64,000 nucleotides of DNA, taken from contig UGUC01000002.1 in assembly GCA_900455155.1 (NCBI GenBank), positions 1,736,001 to 1,800,000 on the forward strand, given 5' to 3'. Made by a program: the position numbers and the translations under genes. The notes below the pieces were generated by a model. The model made no database searches. It saw only the letters and a list, made by a program, of their open reading frames with translations, and had not been told where the DNA came from. Of this stretch, positions 27,364-38,256 are shown one piece after another (position 1 is the stretch's first letter; every line of letters starts with the position of its first letter). This stretch comes from Providencia stuartii (lineage in GTDB: Bacteria; Pseudomonadota; Gammaproteobacteria; Enterobacterales; Enterobacteriaceae).

Positions 27364-27409
27364 CCACTACATATAGTATGTAATTTGAATCTAACACTAC
27401 AAGTCTCAT
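27364..27409 (+). promoter_or_regulatory. Candidate NrdR box pair upstream of nrdA
   Basis: CACTACATATAGTA (27365-27378) is palindromic and matches the NrdR consensus core CTATATATAG loosely. A second, weaker CACTACAAGT lies 30 bases on (27395-27404), close to the ~31-base spacing of known NrdR box pairs. The remainder of 27145-27479 holds no gene. Confidence 0.45.
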
Positions 27410-27479
27410 AGAGTTAATCTATGAGCTTTTTTGCGTTAGCAATATGCTATTTTGTAGGTCAACCAAGGTGTACTTGCTC

Positions 27480-29772
27480 ATGAACCAGAGTCTGTTAGTC
27501 ACAAAACGTGATGGACATAAAGAACGCATTGATCTCGATAAAATCCACAAGGTAATCACTTGGGCTGCTGAAGGCCTGAATAATGTATCTGTTTCTCAGG
27601 TGGAGTTACGTTCACAGATTCAGTTTTATGATGGGATCAGAACGTCTGATATTCATGAAACCATGATCAAAGCGGCTGCTGACCTTATTACTGGCGATAC
27701 GCCTGACTATCAATATCTTGCGGCGCGTCTTGCAATATTCCATCTACGTAAAAAAGCGTATGGTCAATTTGAGCCACCCGCGCTGTACAAGCACGTCACT
27801 CGCCTTGTTGAAATGGGCAAATATGATAAGCATTTGCTGGAAGACTACTCACAAGAAGAGTTCGAGCAAATGGATAGTTTCATTGACCATTGGCGTGACA
27901 TGAATTTCTCCTATGCTGCCGTCAAACAACTTGAAGGTAAGTATTTAGTACAAAACCGTGTTACGGGCGAGATTTATGAGAGTGCACAGTTCCTCTATAT
28001 TCTCGTTGCTGCATGCTTGTTCTCTCATTATCCAAAAGAGACTCGCTTAGACTACATCCGTCGTTTCTATGATGCGGCTTCCACATTTAAGATTTCGCTA
28101 CCAACACCAATCATGGCTGGTGTTCGTACACCAACTCGTCAATTCAGCTCTTGCGTATTGATTGAGTGTGGCGATAGCTTAGATTCTATCAACGCAACAT
28201 CCAGTGCGATTGTTAAGTATGTGTCTCAACGTGCAGGTATCGGTGTAAACGCAGGCCGTATCCGTGCTTTAGGTAGCCCGATTCGTGGCGGTGAAGCATT
28301 CCATACTGGTTGTATCCCTTTTTATAAGCACTTCCAAACCGCCGTTAAGTCTTGTTCACAAGGCGGTGTGCGCGGTGGTGCAGCGACACTTTTCTACCCT
28401 TTATGGCATTTAGAAGTTGAAAGCCTATTAGTGCTGAAAAACAACCGTGGGGTTGAAGGTAACCGTGTTCGCCATATGGATTATGGTGTCCAAGTCAACA
28501 AATTGATGTATGAGCGTTTGATCAAAAACCAAGATATTACGCTGTTCAGCCCTTCTGATGTGCCAGGCTTATATGATGCTTTCTTTGCTGATCAGGATGA
28601 ATTTGAGCGCCTGTATCTGGCTTATGAACAAGACGACAGCATCCGTAAATCCAGTGTTAAAGCGGTTGACCTCTTTTCATTAATGATGCAAGAACGTGCA
28701 TCAACAGGTCGTATCTATATTCAGAACGTTGACCACTGTAATACTCACAGCCCATTTGATCCTTTAGTTGCACCAGTGCGTCAATCAAACCTGTGTTTAG
28801 AGATTGCACTGCCGACAAAACCATTGAATAACATCAATGATGAAGAAGGTGAAATTGCGCTTTGTACACTGTCAGCCTTTAACTTGGGTGCGATTGAAAA
28901 CCTTGATGAATTAGAAGAGTTGGCCGTGCTTGCTGTACGTGCATTGGATGCCCTTCTCGATTATCAAGACTACCCGATTATTGCCGCGAAGAAAGGGGCA
29001 ATGGGTCGCCGTACTTTAGGTATTGGCGTCATTAACTATGCTTATTATTTAGCCAAGCATGGTGTTCGCTATTCCGATGGCAGCGCCAACAATTTGACTC
29101 ACAAAACCTTTGAAGCAATTCAATACTATCTATTGAAAGCCTCTAACGAATTGGCTAAAGAGCAAGGCGCTTGCCCTTGGTTCAATGAAACCACTTATTC
29201 AAAAGGTATTCTACCAATTGATACCTATAAGAAAGAGTTGGATAAATTGACTGATGAGCCTCTGCATTATGATTGGGAAACGTTACGTAAAGATATCCAA
29301 CAATATGGTCTGCGTAACTCAACCTTATCAGCGTTGATGCCATCGGAAACATCATCACAGATCTCTAACGCAACCAATGGTATCGAGCCACCTCGTGGTT
29401 ATATCAGCATTAAAGCATCTAAAGATGGTATTTTACGCCAAGTTGTACCTGATTATGAGAATCTTAAAGGCGCCTATGAGTTGTTATGGCAAATGCCTTC
29501 AAACAGCGGCTATTTGCAATTAGTCGGTATTATGCAGAAGTTTGTTGATCAGTCTATTTCTGCAAACACCAACTATGACCCAACGCGCTTTGCAACAGGC
29601 AAAGTACCAATGAATCAATTGCTAAAAGATTTATTGCTCGCCTATAAGTTTGGTGTGAAAACACTTTACTACCACAACACCCGCGATGGTGCGGAAGATG
29701 TTTCAAGGTGATCTGGAAGAAGTTGTTGAGTCAGCGGATTCAGATTGTGAAGGCGGCGCGTGTAAAATTTAA
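27480..29772 (+). CDS. nrdA: Ribonucleoside-diphosphate reductase alpha subunit, class Ia (frameshift near 3' end)
   Basis: Large subunit of the aerobic reductase, making dNDPs. The start is [17 protein letters not shown] at 27480; the frame from 27444 adds twelve unlikely residues. Visible: the N-terminal ATP-cone, the active-site Cys in [16 protein letters not shown] (Asn, thiyl Cys and Glu), radical-path T-L-Y-Y-H-N-T-R, and the C-terminal C-E-G-G-A-C redox pair. An extra T in GTTTCAAGG (~29705) shifts the frame before the last ~22 codons; removing it restores V-Q-G-D-L-E-E ... G-A-C-K-I to TAA at 29770. Probably a sequencing error. nrdB follows after 11 bases. Confidence 0.95.
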
Positions 29773-29783
29773 TAGGAATTGTC

Positions 29784-30922
29784 ATGTCACATACTTACAC
29801 CATTTTCTCACAAAAGAGAAATGACCAATTACTTGAGCCGATGTTTTTCGGTCAACCTGTTAACGTTGCTCGTTACGACCAACAAAAGTATCCGATTTTC
29901 GAAAAGTTAATCGAGAAACAGCTTTCATTTTTCTGGCGTCCAGAAGAAGTTGACGTTTCCCGTGACCGCATTGACTATAATGGCTTGCCTGATCATGAGA
30001 AACACATATTTATTAGTAACCTGAAATACCAAACGCTGCTGGACTCTATTCAGGGTCGCAGCCCGAACGTGGCGTTATTGCCACTGATTTCAATTCCTGA
30101 ATTAGAAACTTGGGTTGAAACTTGGTCATTTTCAGAGACGATCCATTCACGCTCTTACACTCATATTATCCGTAATATCGTGAATGATCCGGCAATCATC
30201 TTTGATGATATCGTTGAAAACGAAGAGATCTTAAAACGCGCTCGTGACATTTCTGCTTACTATGACACGCTGATTGAGATGACCAACTATTACCATATGT
30301 TTGGTGAAGGTACTCACACCTGCAATGGTAAACAAATCACAGTATCACTACGTGCACTGAAAAAACAGTTGTACCTGTGCCTAATGAGCGTAAATGCCTT
30401 AGAAGCTATCCGTTTCTATGTCAGTTTTGCTTGCTCATTTGCCTTTGCAGAGCGTGAGCTAATGGAAGGGAACGCAAAAATTATTAAACTGATTGCGCGT
30501 GATGAAGCCCTTCACTTAACAGGAACCCAGCATATGCTGAACTTGTTACGTTCTGGGCAGGATGATCCTGAAATGGCAGAGATTGCTGCTGAGTGCGAAG
30601 ACGAGTGCTATAAACTGTTCGTGGATGCGGCTGAACAAGAAAAAGAGTGGGCTGAATATCTGTTCAGTGAAGGTTCTATGATTGGCCTAAATAAAGATAT
30701 TCTGTGCCAATACGTGGAATATATCACCAATATCCGTATGCAAGCTGTTGGGTTAAAATTACCTTTTGAGGCACGCTCAAACCCCAATTCCTTGGATCAA
30801 TGCATGGTTGGGTGTCTGACAACGTTCAAGTTGCGCCGCAAGAAGTCGAAGTTAGCTCTTATCTGGTTGGTCAGATTGACTCTGAAGTCAACACTGATGA
30901 CCTGAGTGATTTCGAACTCTAA
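29784..30922 (+). CDS. nrdB: Ribonucleoside-diphosphate reductase beta subunit, class Ia (frameshifts near 3' end)
   Basis: Small subunit that houses the diiron-tyrosyl radical. Iron ligands are seen in [16 protein letters not shown] (ligands plus the radical Tyr) and D-E-A-L-H-L-T. After R-S-N-P, an extra C in CCCC (~30784) and an extra G in GGG (~30813) shift the frame. Removing both gives [15 protein letters not shown] ... D-L-S-D-F-E-L with TAA at 30920-30922. The restored C-terminal tail is what docks on NrdA. Full length ~378 residues. Two insertions within 40 bases in an essential gene point to read error. Confidence 0.95.
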
Positions 30923-30924
30923 TT

Positions 30925-31188
30925 ATGGCTAGCCATAAAGTCACCCTGCGGCTCTCGCAGGGTGTGCAAGTACCTTACCACACCGAGATCCACACAAGCC
31001 TGCTTGAAGCACTTGAAGACAGCCGTATTCCTGTTGAATATCAGTGCCGAGAAGGCTATTGTGGCTCATGTCGAGTCATGCTATTAAAAGGGAAAGTGGG
31101 CTATAAACAAAAACCGCTTGCTTTTGTACAAGACGGTGAGATTTTACCTTGTTGTTGCCATCCCCTCTCTGACATCGAAATCGGTTAA
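30925..31188 (+). CDS. yfaE: 2Fe-2S ferredoxin-like protein YfaE
   Basis: An 87-residue [2Fe-2S] ferredoxin that maintains the NrdB diiron-radical cofactor. The cluster ligands are in C-R-E-G-Y-C-G-S-C (C-x4-C-x2-C) near residue 40 and a later Cys in L-P-C-C-C-H. It starts 2 bases after the restored nrdB stop, consistent with the nrdAB-yfaE operon in enterobacteria. Length is that of E. coli YfaE (84). Confidence 0.93.
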   Translation: MASHKVTLRLSQGVQVPYHTEIHTSLLEALEDSRIPVEYQCREGYCGSCRVMLLKGKVGYKQKPLAFVQDGEILPCCCHPLSDIEIG

Positions 31189-31194
31189 AACCTC

Positions 31195-31227
31195 ACAGCG
31201 ATGACGCTCTCTTTACGCCATCGCTGT
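31195..31227. terminator. Hairpin between convergent yfaE and dcuB
   Basis: ACAGCGATG paired with CATCGCTGT over a 15-base middle. T-runs are short, so termination strength is uncertain. Confidence 0.45.
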
Positions 31228-31250
31228 TAATTAAACACGTCACTTACAGA

Positions 31251-32591
31251 TTATAGATAACCATATAATCCTGCAAATACCCATCCAAACACACAAGAGA
31301 CACCAACACCAATGAGGCCGGGTAGAATGAAGCTGTGGTTAATCACAAATTTACCTATCCGAGTCGTACCGGAACGGTCAAATTGAATAGCGGCTAAATC
31401 ACTTGGATAAGTCGGAAGAATATAATAACCATAGCAAGCAGGCGCAGATGCGATGATATAGGCAGGATCAACACCAATGCCGAGCGCTATCGGAACGACC
31501 GCAGCTAAAGCGGCTGCTTGTGAGTTCACAAATTTAGAGACCAATAAGAGGATCACGGCATAAGCCCATGGATAGTCTTTGACTAATGCCCCAAGCGTGC
31601 CTTTGATTTGATCCATATGCGCGCCAAACATTGTTTCTGCCATCCAAGCGATACCATATACGGCAACAATGGCAATCATTCCTGAACGAAAAACCTCATT
31701 TTTCGAAATCTGTGCCGGATTTGTTTTACAAATAATGATGATCAGCGCACCAGCGAGCAGCATAAACATCTGTATCACAAGTACCATTGACAGTGGTTTG
31801 CCATTGACCAATGGCCTTAATTCAGAAACCGCCCCCAAAATCGCAACAACCCCAATAGAAGCGAGGAAAATCCACATAGCAACCCAATTGATTTTCGGTA
31901 ACTTTTTATCGAGTAGTGTCGCGCTGTCGCCATACACATATTCGTAATTTTCATGTACCGAAATAAACTTTTGGAATTCCGGATCTTTATCGAGATCTTT
32001 CCCTCTGAACCAACTGAAAATACCGATTGCCAGTATCCCGATTAGGGTCGATGGAATGGTAATCGCCAAGAGATCTAAAAATTCGAGCGATTTACCATTA
32101 ATGGTGATGCCATTTAACATCGCCACTAAGGACACCACTGCAACAGAGACAGGGCTGGCAATAATCCCCATTTGTGCACCAATACTACTGGCCGCCATCG
32201 GTCTTTCAGGACGAATATTATTTTTTATCGCCGCGTCATAGATAATAGGAAGGATGGTATACACCACATGCCCTGTACCACACAAAATGGTTAAAATACA
32301 GGTAACAAAAGGTGCCACAATAGAGATGTATTTTGGATTTTTACGTAGTAGTCGTTCTGCAATTTGTAGCATGACATCCAAACCGCCTGATGCCTGTAGA
32401 GTCGCTGATGCTGCAACAACAGCGATGATCACAAGCATAACATCAACAGGCGGTTTTCCTGGAGGTAAACCAAAACCAAAAACGAGTATCACTAAGCCAA
32501 CGCCGCCTAGCAGCCCGAGAGCCATTCCCCCTTTTCTTGCTCCGTAGAACAAGCAGACGAGGATAATGGCAAGTTGTATCAAAAAGTCCAT
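31251..32591 (-). CDS. dcuB: Anaerobic C4-dicarboxylate antiporter DcuB
   Basis: A 446-residue inner-membrane carrier, same length as E. coli DcuB and very similar throughout ([44 protein letters not shown]). About ten to twelve hydrophobic helices. It exchanges external fumarate for succinate during anaerobic fumarate respiration; in E. coli it also works with the DcuS sensor. It stands alone on the minus strand. A GTCACA half-site near 32714 could be part of a CRP site, but I see no convincing FNR palindrome. Confidence 0.95.
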   Translation of the reverse strand: MDFLIQLAIILVCLFYGARKGGMALGLLGGVGLVILVFGFGLPPGKPPVDVMLVIIAVVAASATLQASGGLDVMLQIAERLLRKNPKYISIVAPFVTCILTILCGTGHVVYTILPIIYDAAIKNNIRPERPMAASSIGAQMGIIASPVSVAVVSLVAMLNGITINGKSLEFLDLLAITIPSTLIGILAIGIFSWFRGKDLDKDPEFQKFISVHENYEYVYGDSATLLDKKLPKINWVAMWIFLASIGVVAILGAVSELRPLVNGKPLSMVLVIQMFMLLAGALIIIICKTNPAQISKNEVFRSGMIAIVAVYGIAWMAETMFGAHMDQIKGTLGALVKDYPWAYAVILLLVSKFVNSQAAALAAVVPIALGIGVDPAYIIASAPACYGYYILPTYPSDLAAIQFDRSGTTRIGKFVINHSFILPGLIGVGVSCVFGWVFAGLYGYL

Positions 32592-32913
32592 AAGTTCATC
32601 CTTTCAATTAATGTTTCCTTACATTATCGGGATGAAAGATTGACACAGATTTGATTTATATTAACTGGTTAAAGAATTTAATCTTATTTTTCAATTCGAT
32701 TTTCCCACCCCGTCACAAAATTTATCTTAGGTTGCTGAGATACTGTCCTGTTAATCTAAAACATCATATATATCAATCAATTAATTAACATCCGTTAACA
32801 TTTAAAATCCGATGTATTTACCTTTAATCACCATATCAATAACGATTATTCATTAACTAGGACGAATAATTCGTTGCTATTTTCACCATTCCTTTATAAG
32901 AAAAATGCGTGAG

Positions 32914-32931
32914 TGTAATTTTATGTTTACA
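32914..32931 (+). promoter_or_regulatory. TyrR box 1 (strong) upstream of tyrP
   Basis: TGTAAT-N6-TTTACA matches the TyrR consensus TGTAAA-N6-TTTACA in all but one position, within a longer GAGTGTAA/TTACACTC palindrome. Confidence 0.8.
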
Positions 32932-32936
32932 CTCAT

Positions 32937-32954
32937 TGTAATTTAGATTTGACA
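32937..32954 (+). promoter_or_regulatory. TyrR box 2 (weak), overlapping the tyrP -35
   Basis: TGTAAT-N6-TTGACA lies 23 bases after box 1, start to start. Its second half is also the -35 hexamer, so a bound TyrR would block RNA polymerase, as in E. coli tyrP. Confidence 0.65.
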
Positions 32955-32977
32955 GAAAAACTGTGATCGCATAATCT
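32949..32977 (+). promoter_or_regulatory. tyrP promoter
   Basis: A perfect TTGACA (32949-32954) and TAATCT (32972-32977) are 17 bases apart, 41 bases before the tyrP start. Confidence 0.75.
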
Positions 32978-33017
32978 GCTCAGCTAATAAATCCACGACT
33001 TTTAATCAGAGGAATTT

Positions 33018-34238
33018 GTGAAAAATCGCACGCTAGGTAGCGTTTTAATCGTTGCAGGAACAACAATAGGTGCAGGGATGCTGGCTATGCCACTTGCCGC
33101 TGCGGGTGTCGGTTTCACAGGTATTGCATGCCTACTTGTCGGCCTATGGATGTTAATGAGTTATACCTCATTACTGCTCGTTGAGGTTTATCAATACAAT
33201 CCACCAGATATGGGCTTGGGATCAATCGCGAAAAAATACCTTGGGCCTATTGGGCAAATCGTCACAGGCTTAAGTATGTTACTTCTGATGTACGCGCTGA
33301 CTACCGCTTATATTGGTGGCGCAGGTGTCCTGATCTCCAACAGCCTACTCTCGTGGTGGGATATTCATCTGTCGACCAAAACATCAATTATCTTATTTAC
33401 GCTTATCGGTGGTGCTGTTGTTTGTATCGGTACGCACTCTGTCGATTTTATTAACCGCCTACTATTTACAGCTAAAATTATCTTTTTAGTCATTATGTTG
33501 GCTGTTATGTTACCCCACGTTGAAACCGTCAACTTAGGCAGTATGCCTGCTGAAAAAGGGCTACTGCTGGCGGCAGTGCCAGTCATCTTCACCTCATTTG
33601 GTTTCCATGGTAGCGTGCCTAGCCTTGTGAATTACATGAATGGCGATGTGCGTAAACTTCGTATCATTTTCATTACAGGGAGTGCGATCCCTTTAGTTGC
33701 CTATATCTTGTGGCAGATAGCCACTTTAGGGTCGATCCCTTCTAACACATTTTTAGGGATTTTGGCGCAAAAGTCTGGCCTAGATGGCTTACTCACCGCC
33801 ATTCGTGATGTCGTTACGGCTCCACGCGTTAATATTGCCGTTAATCTGTTTATGGATTTAGCGCTAGCCACATCGTTTTTAGGGGTTGCTCTTGGTTTAT
33901 TCGATTACCTTGCTGATTTATTTAAACGGAATGATAGCCTCATTGGGCGTATTCAGACAGGCTTGTTAACTTTTTTACCTCCGTTATTAGCAGCGTTATT
34001 TTTTAGTAGTTTCGTACAGGCGTTAACTTATGCGGCGGTTGCATTGTCTGTATTAGCCCTGATCATCCCCGCATTATTGACAATGCAAGTTAGAGCCGTT
34101 GAAAAACCTATCGATAAGCAAGCTCATTACCGAGTTAAAGGCGGCTCTACTCTGCTCCGTCTGGTTTTATTATGCGGTTTTGCAGTGATCATTATTCAAT
34201 TTGCTATCGTTGCTGGCTACCTACCTAATGTAGGCTAA
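33018..34238 (+). CDS. tyrP: Tyrosine-specific permease TyrP
   Basis: A 406-residue proton-driven aromatic amino acid permease with 11 predicted helices. The start is [30 protein letters not shown]; the first residue is encoded by the GTG at 33018 or is annotated M by convention. Conserved stretches include [14 protein letters not shown] and [23 protein letters not shown], as in E. coli TyrP (403) rather than Mtr. The two TyrR boxes upstream confirm the specificity. A strong terminator follows at 34280. Confidence 0.93.
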   Translation: MKNRTLGSVLIVAGTTIGAGMLAMPLAAAGVGFTGIACLLVGLWMLMSYTSLLLVEVYQYNPPDMGLGSIAKKYLGPIGQIVTGLSMLLLMYALTTAYIGGAGVLISNSLLSWWDIHLSTKTSIILFTLIGGAVVCIGTHSVDFINRLLFTAKIIFLVIMLAVMLPHVETVNLGSMPAEKGLLLAAVPVIFTSFGFHGSVPSLVNYMNGDVRKLRIIFITGSAIPLVAYILWQIATLGSIPSNTFLGILAQKSGLDGLLTAIRDVVTAPRVNIAVNLFMDLALATSFLGVALGLFDYLADLFKRNDSLIGRIQTGLLTFLPPLLAALFFSSFVQALTYAAVALSVLALIIPALLTMQVRAVEKPIDKQAHYRVKGGSTLLRLVLLCGFAVIIIQFAIVAGYLPNVG

Positions 34239-34279
34239 ATTTAGCGTCAAAAACAAAGCTCGTACCGTTCACTAAACGG

Positions 34280-34318
34280 AAAAGCCCCCCAATAGCAACC
34301 AACTATTGGAGGGCTTTT
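34280..34318. terminator. Bidirectional terminator after tyrP
   Basis: AAAAGCCC-CCAATAG paired with CTATTGG-GGGCTTTT, between the convergent tyrP and yfaZ genes. Confidence 0.9.
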
Positions 34319-34379
34319 GATATCCGATTTTATAGCGTCACTCCAAACTGTACGGGTTCCGCTATATTACAACCAGTAA

Positions 34380-34928
34380 TTAGAAGCTTAGACCTGCTCC
34401 CACATACCAACCGTCAGCAATTTTGTTGCTTGGGTTGTCATGCGTACCTTTAATATCGATGACACGGTAACCTGCATCAACTGAAAGCGGTTTAAATACA
34501 GTATAGCGTGCGCCGACTTTTGCTTCGGTATAAGATTGACTTCCCGATGTTAATGATGCCGGAGCACCATAAGCTTCACCATAAATATTCAAAGAAGGCA
34601 TCACTTGCCATCCAAGACCGGCTCCACCTGCTAGCGCCATGCCATCTTTATTGTCTTCAGGTGATAAATATAAGGCTTTACCACCAACATAGGCTGAAAA
34701 TGGACCTAGAGGCAAACCAAAGGTTGCGCCTAAGCTACCCATTTGACCATCATGATCACTACGCGCCCATGAGCCATCAAATGCAAGGCCTGCGCCTTTA
34801 GTACCAATGCCTGCATTGAGTTCAGTATAATGCTTACCCACATTTGCATTAACAGAAACAGCTTGTGCAGCCCCGACGAACATCATTGATGATGCTGCCG
34901 CTGCAACGAGAAATAATCCTTTACGCAT
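34380..34928 (-). CDS. yfaZ: YfaZ-family outer membrane protein
   Basis: A 182-residue predicted outer-membrane beta-barrel. Signal peptide MRKGLFLVAAAASSMMFVGAAQA, then alternating amphipathic strands and a C-terminal aromatic residue (V-G-A-G-L-S-F), the signature for barrel insertion. Size and pattern match YfaZ of E. coli (180), whose gene is also near nrdAB. Function unknown in the family. Convergent with tyrP, divergent from the catalase gene. 34929-35226 shows no gene. Confidence 0.85.
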   Translation of the reverse strand: MRKGLFLVAAAASSMMFVGAAQAVSVNANVGKHYTELNAGIGTKGAGLAFDGSWARSDHDGQMGSLGATFGLPLGPFSAYVGGKALYLSPEDNKDGMALAGGAGLGWQVMPSLNIYGEAYGAPASLTSGSQSYTEAKVGARYTVFKPLSVDAGYRVIDIKGTHDNPSNKIADGWYVGAGLSF

Positions 34929-35226
34929 ATCATTGCCCCATTAATAGAAGTTATTTAGTCATACTACAATATATAAATCCAATTCTCAGTAGTTATTACT
35001 GTTTTTTACTTTTCAGTCATTAAAACAACACCATTCACAACGACGCTGAGTATTCCTATTGATTTTTAATCAGTTATCACAGTAATTGGTACTATGTATT
35101 AGTTATACTTTAACTAATCAACTATAATCCAATGATAATAAGGCATTATGCATGGAAAGCATTATATTTCGAACGAAATAAATGCATTTTTTAGTTTTAT
35201 TGTCTATAACTTACTGGAGTATTGTG

Positions 35227-36666
35227 ATGAAAAAGAAAGGTCTCACGACTGCATCTGGCGCACCTGTTGTTGATAATAATAATGTGATGACGGCAGGCCC
35301 TCGCGGCCCTATGCTATTACAGGATGTTTGGTTTTTAGAAAAATTAGCCCATTTTGACCGTGAAGTTATTCCTGAGCGCCGTATGCATGCTAAAGGTTCA
35401 GGCGCATTCGGTACTTTTACTGTTACACATGATATTACCCGTTATACCCGTGCAAATATCTTTTCTGCTGTCGGTAAACAAACGGATATGTTCGCACGCT
35501 TTTCAACGGTTGCCGGTGAACGTGGTGCGGCAGACGCTGAGCGTGACATCCGTGGTTTCGCATTAAAATTTTACACAGAAGAAGGTAACTGGGATCTGGT
35601 TGGTAATAACACCCCTGTGTTCTATCTGCGTGACCCGCTGAAATTTCCGGATTTGAACCACGTGGTTAAACGCTGCCCATACAGTAATATGCGTTCAATG
35701 GCTTATAAATGGGATTTCTTCTCTCATTTACCAGAATCACTTCATCAATTGACCATTGACGTGAGTGACCGAGGTATACCTCGTAGCTACCGTCATATGC
35801 ACGGTTTTGGTAGCCATACTTATAGCTTTATCAATGATAAAAATGAACGTTTCTGGGTTAAATTCCACTTCCGTAGTCAGCAAGGCATTGAGAACTTGAT
35901 GGATGATGAAGCAGAAGCGATCATCGGTAAAGATCGTGAAAGTTCTCAGCGTGACCTGTTTGATGCCATTAATAAAGGTGACTACCCACGCTGGAAGCTA
36001 CAAATTCAAGTGATGCCAGAAGCCGAAGCGTCAAAAGTGCCTTATAATCCCTTTGATCTGACTAAAGTATGGCCTCACAAAGACTATCCATTAATTGATG
36101 TCGGTTACTTTGAATTAAATCGTAATCCTGCTAACTATTTCTCCGATGTTGAGCAAGCTGCCTTTAACCCAGCAAATATTGTTCCAGGTATCGGTTTCTC
36201 TCCGGATAAAATGTTGCAAGGTCGTTTGTTCTCGTATGGCGACACTCAGCGTTATCGTTTAGGTGTTAACCACTACCAGATCCCTGTTAACGCACCACGT
36301 TGCCCATTCCATAACTATCATCGTGATGGTGCAATGCGTGTTGATGGTAACAGTGGTAATGGTGTGACCTATGAACCAAACAGTGCAGGTATGTTCCAAG
36401 AGCAGCCTAATTTCAGTGAACCACCATTGACGCTTGAAGGTGCAGCTGATCATTGGAACCATCGCGAAGATGAAGACTATTTCAGCCAGCCGCGTGCATT
36501 ATATGAACTGCTTGATGATGCAGAGCATCAACGCATGTTCAAACGTCTTGCAGGAGAGTTGATTGAGGCTTCTGAAGAGACACAAAAACGCCAAATTGAC
36601 CTGTTCAAAAAAGTTCACCCTGAATATGGTGCAGGCGTAGAAAAAGCGTTAAATGCCCTTAAATAA
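35227..36666 (+). CDS. katA: Monofunctional haem catalase, clade 3
   Basis: A 479-residue catalase from [14 protein letters not shown] at 35227 (ribosome-binding site TGGAG; the frame from 35182 adds an unsupported leader). Catalytic His54 lies in R-R-M-H-A-K-G, Asn in L-V-G-N-N-T-P-V-F, and the haem-ligand Tyr in [11 protein letters not shown]. It removes hydrogen peroxide in the cytoplasm. Length and residues closely match the well-studied Proteus mirabilis enzyme, including Met53 beside His54. No OxyR site could be placed with confidence. A terminator follows at 36684. Confidence 0.95.
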   Translation: MKKKGLTTASGAPVVDNNNVMTAGPRGPMLLQDVWFLEKLAHFDREVIPERRMHAKGSGAFGTFTVTHDITRYTRANIFSAVGKQTDMFARFSTVAGERGAADAERDIRGFALKFYTEEGNWDLVGNNTPVFYLRDPLKFPDLNHVVKRCPYSNMRSMAYKWDFFSHLPESLHQLTIDVSDRGIPRSYRHMHGFGSHTYSFINDKNERFWVKFHFRSQQGIENLMDDEAEAIIGKDRESSQRDLFDAINKGDYPRWKLQIQVMPEAEASKVPYNPFDLTKVWPHKDYPLIDVGYFELNRNPANYFSDVEQAAFNPANIVPGIGFSPDKMLQGRLFSYGDTQRYRLGVNHYQIPVNAPRCPFHNYHRDGAMRVDGNSGNGVTYEPNSAGMFQEQPNFSEPPLTLEGAADHWNHREDEDYFSQPRALYELLDDAEHQRMFKRLAGELIEASEETQKRQIDLFKKVHPEYGAGVEKALNALK

Positions 36667-36683
36667 TCACGCTTAGTTAAACG

Positions 36684-36706
36684 TCAGGCTCTTATCTTGA
36701 GCCTGA
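36684..36706 (+). terminator. Catalase gene terminator
   Basis: TCAGGCTC-N7-GAGCCTGA followed by TGTTTATTAT. Confidence 0.7.
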
Positions 36707-36819
36707 TGTTTATTATGAGCCATGCCGGAAATCAGTGATTAGTTTGCACTATTGACGAAACAAGCCCATCTGACTCTGACGATGCTTTATCACCCCTGTT
36801 TTCATCAAAAATAGATAAA

Positions 36820-38256
36820 CTACAGTCCTGAATTCTCTTTTGACTGAATAAGGTCGGGTTGCTGTAACACCCAATTTTTCACTTGCTGGCGCGATACCTT
36901 AATACCGCTTCCTTTTAAACTATTCTCTAATAGAAAAAAATGAGCAGGATATTGAAAAGGCGCTAGTTTGCCTTTTAGCCAACCTTGAATGGTGTCTAAT
37001 TCACATTTATCGCTGAACTCAATCACGGCAACAGGCCTTTGACCAAACTCCACATCATCAATTGGAATAATAAAGCTTTGACTCACCGCTGGATGGTTAT
37101 TAATCACCGCTTCAATATCTTCCGGTTGAACACACTCTCCACCACTAATAAATAAGTTATCCAGCCGCCCGATCACATGATACTCATCGTCGATATATGC
37201 GCCTCTATCATTGGTTTTGAACCAACCTTCGATAGTTTTTAATGGCATCATTTTTCCATCAAACCAATACCCCATCGCTTGGCTCTGTGAACGGACCTGA
37301 ATTTCTCCCTCGACTAAGCGCAACTGTTTCCCTTTAAGTGGAAGGCCAACCCCTTTCTTACCATCTGCACGTTTTGCACAGACGGTCGAAGCCATTTCTG
37401 TCATACCATAACCACTCCAGCAATCAATGCCTCTATGTGAGGCAAGATCAGTCAATGCAGTCGGGATCGTCGCGCCACCAAGTAAAACCTGTTTTAAAGA
37501 TAGTGATAATGTTTCCGTTTGATTGAGTAACCGCCACAATTGTGTCGGAACCAAAGACGCATGGGTAACCGTTTGCAATGCTTCGATAAGCGGTGTTGAG
37601 CGTATTGCTAGTTGCGCTCCGCGCAGCAACCAACGCCATAAAATACCTTGCCCTGAAACATGAAATAACGGTAAAGAAAGCAGCCAGCAATCATGCTGTT
37701 GGTAATCCATCGCCTGTAACACACCATTTGCACTATCGAGGTGAGCAAGCACATTATGCACTGCCGCCTTTGGTAACCCCGTAGAGCCAGATGTTAAGAT
37801 CAAAGTGGCGGGTTGGGTCTTCGCATGAGAAAAGTGAGGCAGATGGTGTTCCCACTCATGCGCCGTTACCGCTCGCTCTGACACGGCTAAAATTGGGTAA
37901 GTAAACTTAGCCAGTAAACCATCATCAAAATCGATAGCAAAATCAATATTCAGATGTGGTAACAGTTCTGCCAGTAAAGACTCAGGTAAACGAGGGTTAA
38001 GAGGCAAAACTTTCGCCCCACAATACAATGTTGCAAGTTGGCTCAATAACAGTTCTACACTATTTTTACCGCGCAACACTACGGTTTGTCCGTCACGTAA
38101 ACCCTGTTGAGTAAAGTGATAAGCGAGCCTCATCACTCGTTGATTCAGTTGTTCCCATGTCAATGGCTCAATATCGGTAATTAATGCCACTGCTTCAGGT
38201 CGATGACTGGCCCAATGTTGCCAAGGCCAGTCTTGGAAAAATACTAACTCTGCCAT
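36820..38256 (-). CDS. menE: o-Succinylbenzoate-CoA ligase MenE
   Basis: A 478-residue acyl-CoA ligase that activates o-succinylbenzoate with ATP and CoA in menaquinone synthesis. AMP-binding motifs are [13 protein letters not shown] (P-loop, ~residue 152), W-S-G-Y-G-M-T-E-M, and [19 protein letters not shown] near the C-terminal domain, with the late catalytic Lys in S-G-I-K-V-S. It is the last gene of the men operon and overlaps menC by 13 bases. Confidence 0.94.
   Translation of the reverse strand: MAELVFFQDWPWQHWASHRPEAVALITDIEPLTWEQLNQRVMRLAYHFTQQGLRDGQTVVLRGKNSVELLLSQLATLYCGAKVLPLNPRLPESLLAELLPHLNIDFAIDFDDGLLAKFTYPILAVSERAVTAHEWEHHLPHFSHAKTQPATLILTSGSTGLPKAAVHNVLAHLDSANGVLQAMDYQQHDCWLLSLPLFHVSGQGILWRWLLRGAQLAIRSTPLIEALQTVTHASLVPTQLWRLLNQTETLSLSLKQVLLGGATIPTALTDLASHRGIDCWSGYGMTEMASTVCAKRADGKKGVGLPLKGKQLRLVEGEIQVRSQSQAMGYWFDGKMMPLKTIEGWFKTNDRGAYIDDEYHVIGRLDNLFISGGECVQPEDIEAVINNHPAVSQSFIIPIDDVEFGQRPVAVIEFSDKCELDTIQGWLKGKLAPFQYPAHFFLLENSLKGSGIKVSRQQVKNWVLQQPDLIQSKENSGL

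Larger units (their letters stand above)
32592..33017. promoter_or_regulatory. Divergent dcuB-tyrP intergenic region
   Basis: A 426-bp AT-rich region without a gene. The right part (32914-32977) holds the tyrP control sites. The left part must hold the dcuB promoter, which I could not place. Confidence 0.6.

Noticed and set aside
29700..30922. Biological frameshifting or an intron in nrdA/nrdB
   Set aside because: Single-base removal fully restores the conserved C-termini; no intron structure and no known frameshifting in these genes.
32592..32850. FNR and CRP sites for dcuB
   Set aside because: Only half-sites were found (TTGAC..., GTCACA); no full palindrome close to consensus.
35000..35180. 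OxyR-controlled promoter for the catalase
   Set aside because: A TATAAT is present near 35124, but no -35 at good spacing and no OxyR pattern could be supported.
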